Assembly (NCBI RefSeq): GCF_012184425.1
Contig: NZ_VTOW01000003.1
Location: 620,001 to 684,000, forward strand
Length of the DNA: 64,000 nt
DNA from: Candidatus Manganitrophus noduliformans
Lineage (GTDB): Bacteria > Nitrospirota > Nitrospiria > SBBL01 > Manganitrophaceae
Direction of reading: 5' to 3'
Numbering within the stretch: position 1 is the first letter of the stretch; the number at the start of each line of letters is the position of its first letter. A program made the position numbers and the translations under genes. Below are positions 61,392 through 64,000 of this stretch, piece after piece. Under the pieces are notes generated by a model that worked only from the letters and a program-made list of their open reading frames with translations, had not been told where the DNA came from and did no database searches.

Positions 61392-63115
61392 TCCATCTTC
61401 ACCCGTTTTTGCAGGTTGAACATATCGATGATTTCAGAAACGGTGGTGGCGTCCCGCGGGCTTTTATCGGTCCGGATGAACCCCTGGACGCGGGGGAAAC
61501 GGAGGGCATAACCGATCCCATCCGCGTCTCTCCCTGCGGTATGGTTGGGGGATCGGGTGATCTCGTCGGCGGTCACCGTGATGACATATTTGGGATTCAC
61601 CCAGACATCGGGGGTGATCTCCGAGTCGACCGGATGGGGACGCTCCGGGGCCGCCTCTTCGTCGAGGAGCTGTTTGAGCTGGACCAGCTCTTCTTCCGAA
61701 AAACCGGTTCCGATCCGCGTCACGGTTTTGAATCGATCTTCCCCCGGATCGTAGACGGCCGAGAGAATCGTCCCGATGCCGAACTTCGCCCGGTGGCCCT
61801 TGCCGGCAAAATAGCCGACGATGACGAGATCGACCGAGTCGGAGAGCGCTCCTTTATAGCTCCGCTTCAGCTTGATCCAATTGAAGTTCCGAGAACCGGC
61901 CGCGTAAGGTCCATCGAGCCGTTTGGCGACGATCCCTTCCAGTCCCCGCTCGATCGACGCGTCGAAGAATTTTTGGATCTCGACCGGATCTTCGGTCTCG
62001 ATGGCGTGGGAGACTTCCATCACCGGGTTTTTCTTGATCAGCTCGAACAGTTTTTTTCTCCGCTGAGCATACCCATGATGGGTATAATCCTCGCCGTTCA
62101 AATAAAGAAGATCGAAGACGAAGAACTTGAGCGGGAAAGCTTTCGCCATATCTTCGATCCCATGTTTGCGCTTCCGCTGACTGGTGATCTGAAACGGCAG
62201 AAGATCGCCGGTCGCCTCATTGAAAGCCAGCGCCTCTCCCTCGATGATGATCTCTTGTTCGCGGAAGAGATTCCGGCAGGCCTCGGCGATTTCAGGGAAC
62301 ATCGGGGTGGTCCGCTCTTGGTTTCGGGAGAAGATGGCGAGATCATTCTTGCTCTTGTGGATCTGGCAACGAAGGCCGTCATATTTCACCTCCACGGAGC
62401 AGCGGCCGATCTTCTCGACGATCTCTTCGGCGGAGCTCAGCCGTTCACAGAGGGCCGGGCGGATCGGATAACCCATCCGGACCGACATGGCGCGGATCCC
62501 TTCCTCTCCCGCTTGGTAGAGGGTTTTGGCGACGAGGCCGAGATCGGAGGTGATGTTGTAGGCCCGGTCAAGCTCCTTTCGATAGGCCCGATCCCCTTTC
62601 GAGAGGGCCAGCGCTTCCAGGATGGTGGCATCTCCCGCGCCGAGCCGCAGCTTTCCCGCCATAAACCGGGCGACATACTTCGCTTCGAGGGGGGAAACCG
62701 CGCCGATGAGCTCGCAAACGGCATCGATCTTCCGCTCCACGCTCCCCTCCCCCGACATCGTCGCGATCGCATCAATTCGCTCGTAGACTTCGGCGACCGT
62801 GAGCCCCTTCCCTTCGCCGTGAATCACCTTCTCCGCCAATCCGCCGAGGTCTCCGACGATCCGATACTGTTTCGCGATCATCTCCGGATCGACATCGCCC
62901 GCCTTCGCCAGGGCGCGAAGGAGATATTTCTCCGACATGCCGATGTTGATTCCATGAAAAGGAGGGAGGAGCTCTCCTTGGGCCAGGTAGATGATCTTGT
63001 CGATCTCTTCCGCGTTCGCCTGCTGGAAGAGATCGGAGAGGATCGCAAACATCTCCAGCCGTTTCGACGTCGCTTCCAGCTTCTCAAAGTAATGGACGAG
63101 GTTCAGGAACTTCAT
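61388..63115 (-). CDS. lig: ATP-dependent DNA ligase (archaeal/eukaryotic type)
   Basis: 575 residues from the ATG at 63115 (MKFLNLVHYFEKLEATSKR); a 14-residue upstream extension has no support. An N-terminal DNA-binding domain (about 1-210) precedes the catalytic core: motif I EVKYDGLRCQIHK (AMP-lysine) near residue 243, motif III FFVFDLLYLNG, motif IV GIVAKRLDG and motif V WIKLKRSYKG. It closes nicks using ATP, unlike the NAD-dependent LigA of most bacteria. It overlaps the ABC permease gene by 4 bp. Confidence 0.94.
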   Translation of the reverse strand: MKFLNLVHYFEKLEATSKRLEMFAILSDLFQQANAEEIDKIIYLAQGELLPPFHGINIGMSEKYLLRALAKAGDVDPEMIAKQYRIVGDLGGLAEKVIHGEGKGLTVAEVYERIDAIATMSGEGSVERKIDAVCELIGAVSPLEAKYVARFMAGKLRLGAGDATILEALALSKGDRAYRKELDRAYNITSDLGLVAKTLYQAGEEGIRAMSVRMGYPIRPALCERLSSAEEIVEKIGRCSVEVKYDGLRCQIHKSKNDLAIFSRNQERTTPMFPEIAEACRNLFREQEIIIEGEALAFNEATGDLLPFQITSQRKRKHGIEDMAKAFPLKFFVFDLLYLNGEDYTHHGYAQRRKKLFELIKKNPVMEVSHAIETEDPVEIQKFFDASIERGLEGIVAKRLDGPYAAGSRNFNWIKLKRSYKGALSDSVDLVIVGYFAGKGHRAKFGIGTILSAVYDPGEDRFKTVTRIGTGFSEEELVQLKQLLDEEAAPERPHPVDSEITPDVWVNPKYVITVTADEITRSPNHTAGRDADGIGYALRFPRVQGFIRTDKSPRDATTVSEIIDMFNLQKRVKME

Positions 63116-63182
63116 TTCAATCTCAAATTCATCTTTGTCAAAATAACCACCGAGCAATCATACCATACCTCATTGGAGCATT

Positions 63183-63267
63183 GTAGGGGCGACCCGGTGG
63201 GTCGCCCTTCTTTTCACGGCAATCAGACGCACAGCAAAAGCAGGGCGAGGCGGTGCCTCGCCCCTAC
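63183..63267. repeat. Palindromic repeat element (two hairpins with matching ends)
   Basis: Outer ends GTAGGGGCG (63183-63191) and CGCCCCTAC (63259-63267) are perfect inverted repeats. Inside lie two hairpins with identical GGT loops: GGGCGACCC/GGGTCGCCC (63187-63207) and GGGCGAGGC/GCCTCGCCC (63243-63263). This is the shape of a REP/MITE-like dispersed element. It sits between htrA and lig, both on the minus strand, where it may also stop transcripts. Confidence 0.7.
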
Positions 63268-63281
63268 GAACCCTATTAAAA

Positions 63282-64000
63282 TCATCGACCCCGCCGTGGG
63301 CGTTCGCCCAGCTTGACCTCGACTTCCCTCTTCTCCCGGCCCCGCCAGAGGATCAGCCGGACCTTATCCCCCGGCCGTTTGCTCTTCATCACCTGATGGA
63401 ACGCTTCCGCAGACGCGACCTCTTCCCCGTCGACGGCGACCAGAATGTCCCCGCCGATTACGAGAATCGCGTTCCCGACCTCGACCCGCTGGGTTCCTCC
63501 CCGGATGCCGGCCCGGTGCGCCGGCCCCCCCCGCACCACCCGGGCGACCATCACCCCTTTTCGGACCGGCAGCGAGAGGGCCTCCGCAAATTCGGGAAGA
63601 AGGGTCTGCGTATCGATGCCGATCCAGGCATAGGCGACATAGCCTTTTGTAATCAGCTCGTTCAAAATCCGTTTGGCGGTGTTGATCGGAATGGCGAATC
63701 CGATCCCGACGCTTCCCCCCGACGGGGTAAAGATGGCGGTGTTGATCCCGACCATCTTTCCCTCCGAATTAAGAAGCGGACCGCCCGAATTCCCCGGATT
63801 GATCGCGGCGTCGATCTGGATCACCTCATCCATCTCCAGGTCGCCGGCGCGAATGTTCTTCCGAACGGAGCTGATGATGCCGGCGGTCAGGGTCCGCTCC
63901 AGGCCGAAGGGATTCCCGATCGCCAGGACTTTTTGGCCGGGGCGGAGCCCGTCCGAATTCCCCATCGGGATCGCCGTCAGACGCTCCGGCGGCGCGTTGA
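63282..64000 (-). CDS. HtrA/DegP-type serine protease with PDZ domain (N-terminus outside window)
   Basis: At least 238 codons are in the window; the frame is open to the right edge, with an internal ATG at 63965. The catalytic serine is in INPGNSGGPLLNS, with IGNPFGLERTLTAGI preceding it. A PDZ domain follows (GVMVARVVRGGPAHRAGI...GDILVAVDGEEVASAEAFHQV). The His and Asp of the triad would be upstream of the window. Usually a periplasmic quality-control protease. C-terminus ends basic (GERPRRGR). Confidence 0.93.
   Translation of the reverse strand, partial: NAPPERLTAIPMGNSDGLRPGQKVLAIGNPFGLERTLTAGIISSVRKNIRAGDLEMDEVIQIDAAINPGNSGGPLLNSEGKMVGINTAIFTPSGGSVGIGFAIPINTAKRILNELITKGYVAYAWIGIDTQTLLPEFAEALSLPVRKGVMVARVVRGGPAHRAGIRGGTQRVEVGNAILVIGGDILVAVDGEEVASAEAFHQVMKSKRPGDKVRLILWRGREKREVEVKLGERPRRGR

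Noticed and set aside
61409-63316. A 635-codon open frame on the plus strand
   Set aside because: It is antisense to the ATP-dependent DNA ligase, whose motifs are clear; GC-rich codon bias leaves the opposite strand open. The encoded sequence has no domain.
1-64000. CRISPR arrays, insertion sequences, toxin-antitoxin or restriction systems
   Set aside because: No regularly spaced repeats, transposase or typical defence gene motifs were found on reading the window.

Overview
The window looks like part of the chromosome of a free-living, aerobic or microaerophilic Gram-negative bacterium, most likely in or near the phylum Nitrospirota. This assignment is inference. It rests on an outer-membrane lipid export pair (lptF/lptG), a chlorite-dismutase-family heme protein, an archaeal-type ATP-dependent DNA ligase, an ExeA-like ATPase beside a giant TPR protein, and a GC-rich genome with good Shine-Dalgarno sites. 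No insertion sequence, prophage, CRISPR array or rRNA was seen. One tRNA gene (Glu, anticodon TTC) is present.

Layout. 1-10.5 kb (mostly minus): a partial spermidine-synthase-like gene and ilvD, an unknown protein, tag and an FMN reductase (plus), a MshEN-domain protein, then a minus run recG - small coiled-coil protein - ppx/gppA - PilZ - ferredoxin reductase. 10.5-13.6 kb: rpmB, a MerR regulator fused to a degenerate GGDEF-like domain, a beta-barrel protein, a response regulator and a small membrane ORF. 13.6-22.1 kb (minus): recN-trxA, groES-groEL under a perfect CIRCE operator, and the cell-division/peptidoglycan run ftsE-ftsX-envC-ctpA. 22.2-27.6 kb (minus): the translation/secretion operon ffh-rpsP-khpA-rimM-trmD-rplS-rnhB-yraN plus an unknown gene, with a near-consensus promoter. 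27.6-33 kb: DegT aminotransferase, ExeA-like ATPase, a 970-residue TPR protein, a Pro-rich lipoprotein with a possible structured leader, and a strong bidirectional terminator.

33.1-35.3 kb: lptF-lptG. 35.5-41 kb is a stress island: two Hsp20 genes, a cheB remnant, a PerR-like regulator and its probable target katA (both with PerR-type palindromes in their promoters), a DUF2628 protein, inorganic pyrophosphatase, and a phoX remnant behind an 11-bp-periodic Pho-box-like array. 41-46.1 kb (minus): Cld-family protein - trxB - M24 peptidase - folE - moeA. 46.4-53 kb: nfo, a CbiX-like chelatase, a lone emfourin-type inhibitor, a response regulator, tRNA-Glu, KDPG aldolase, aat, a CPBP protease and a lipid-anchored cytochrome c. 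53.2-55.2 kb: leuC-leuD. The rest holds an alpha/beta hydrolase, an MFS carrier, a tightly overlapping minus-strand operon (ATP-dependent DNA ligase - ABC permease - ABC ATPase - nitrilase) and the end of an HtrA-type protease.

How it fits together: most of the window is housekeeping (envelope assembly, translation, repair, branched-chain amino acids, cofactors). The more unusual signals are the MerR-GGDEF fusion, apparently leaderless promoters for perR and lptF, PerR palindromes placed inside promoters, two genes that look shortened by large in-frame internal deletions in the same island, and a DNA ligase translationally coupled to a transporter. I found no clear evidence of a wholly new multi-gene system.
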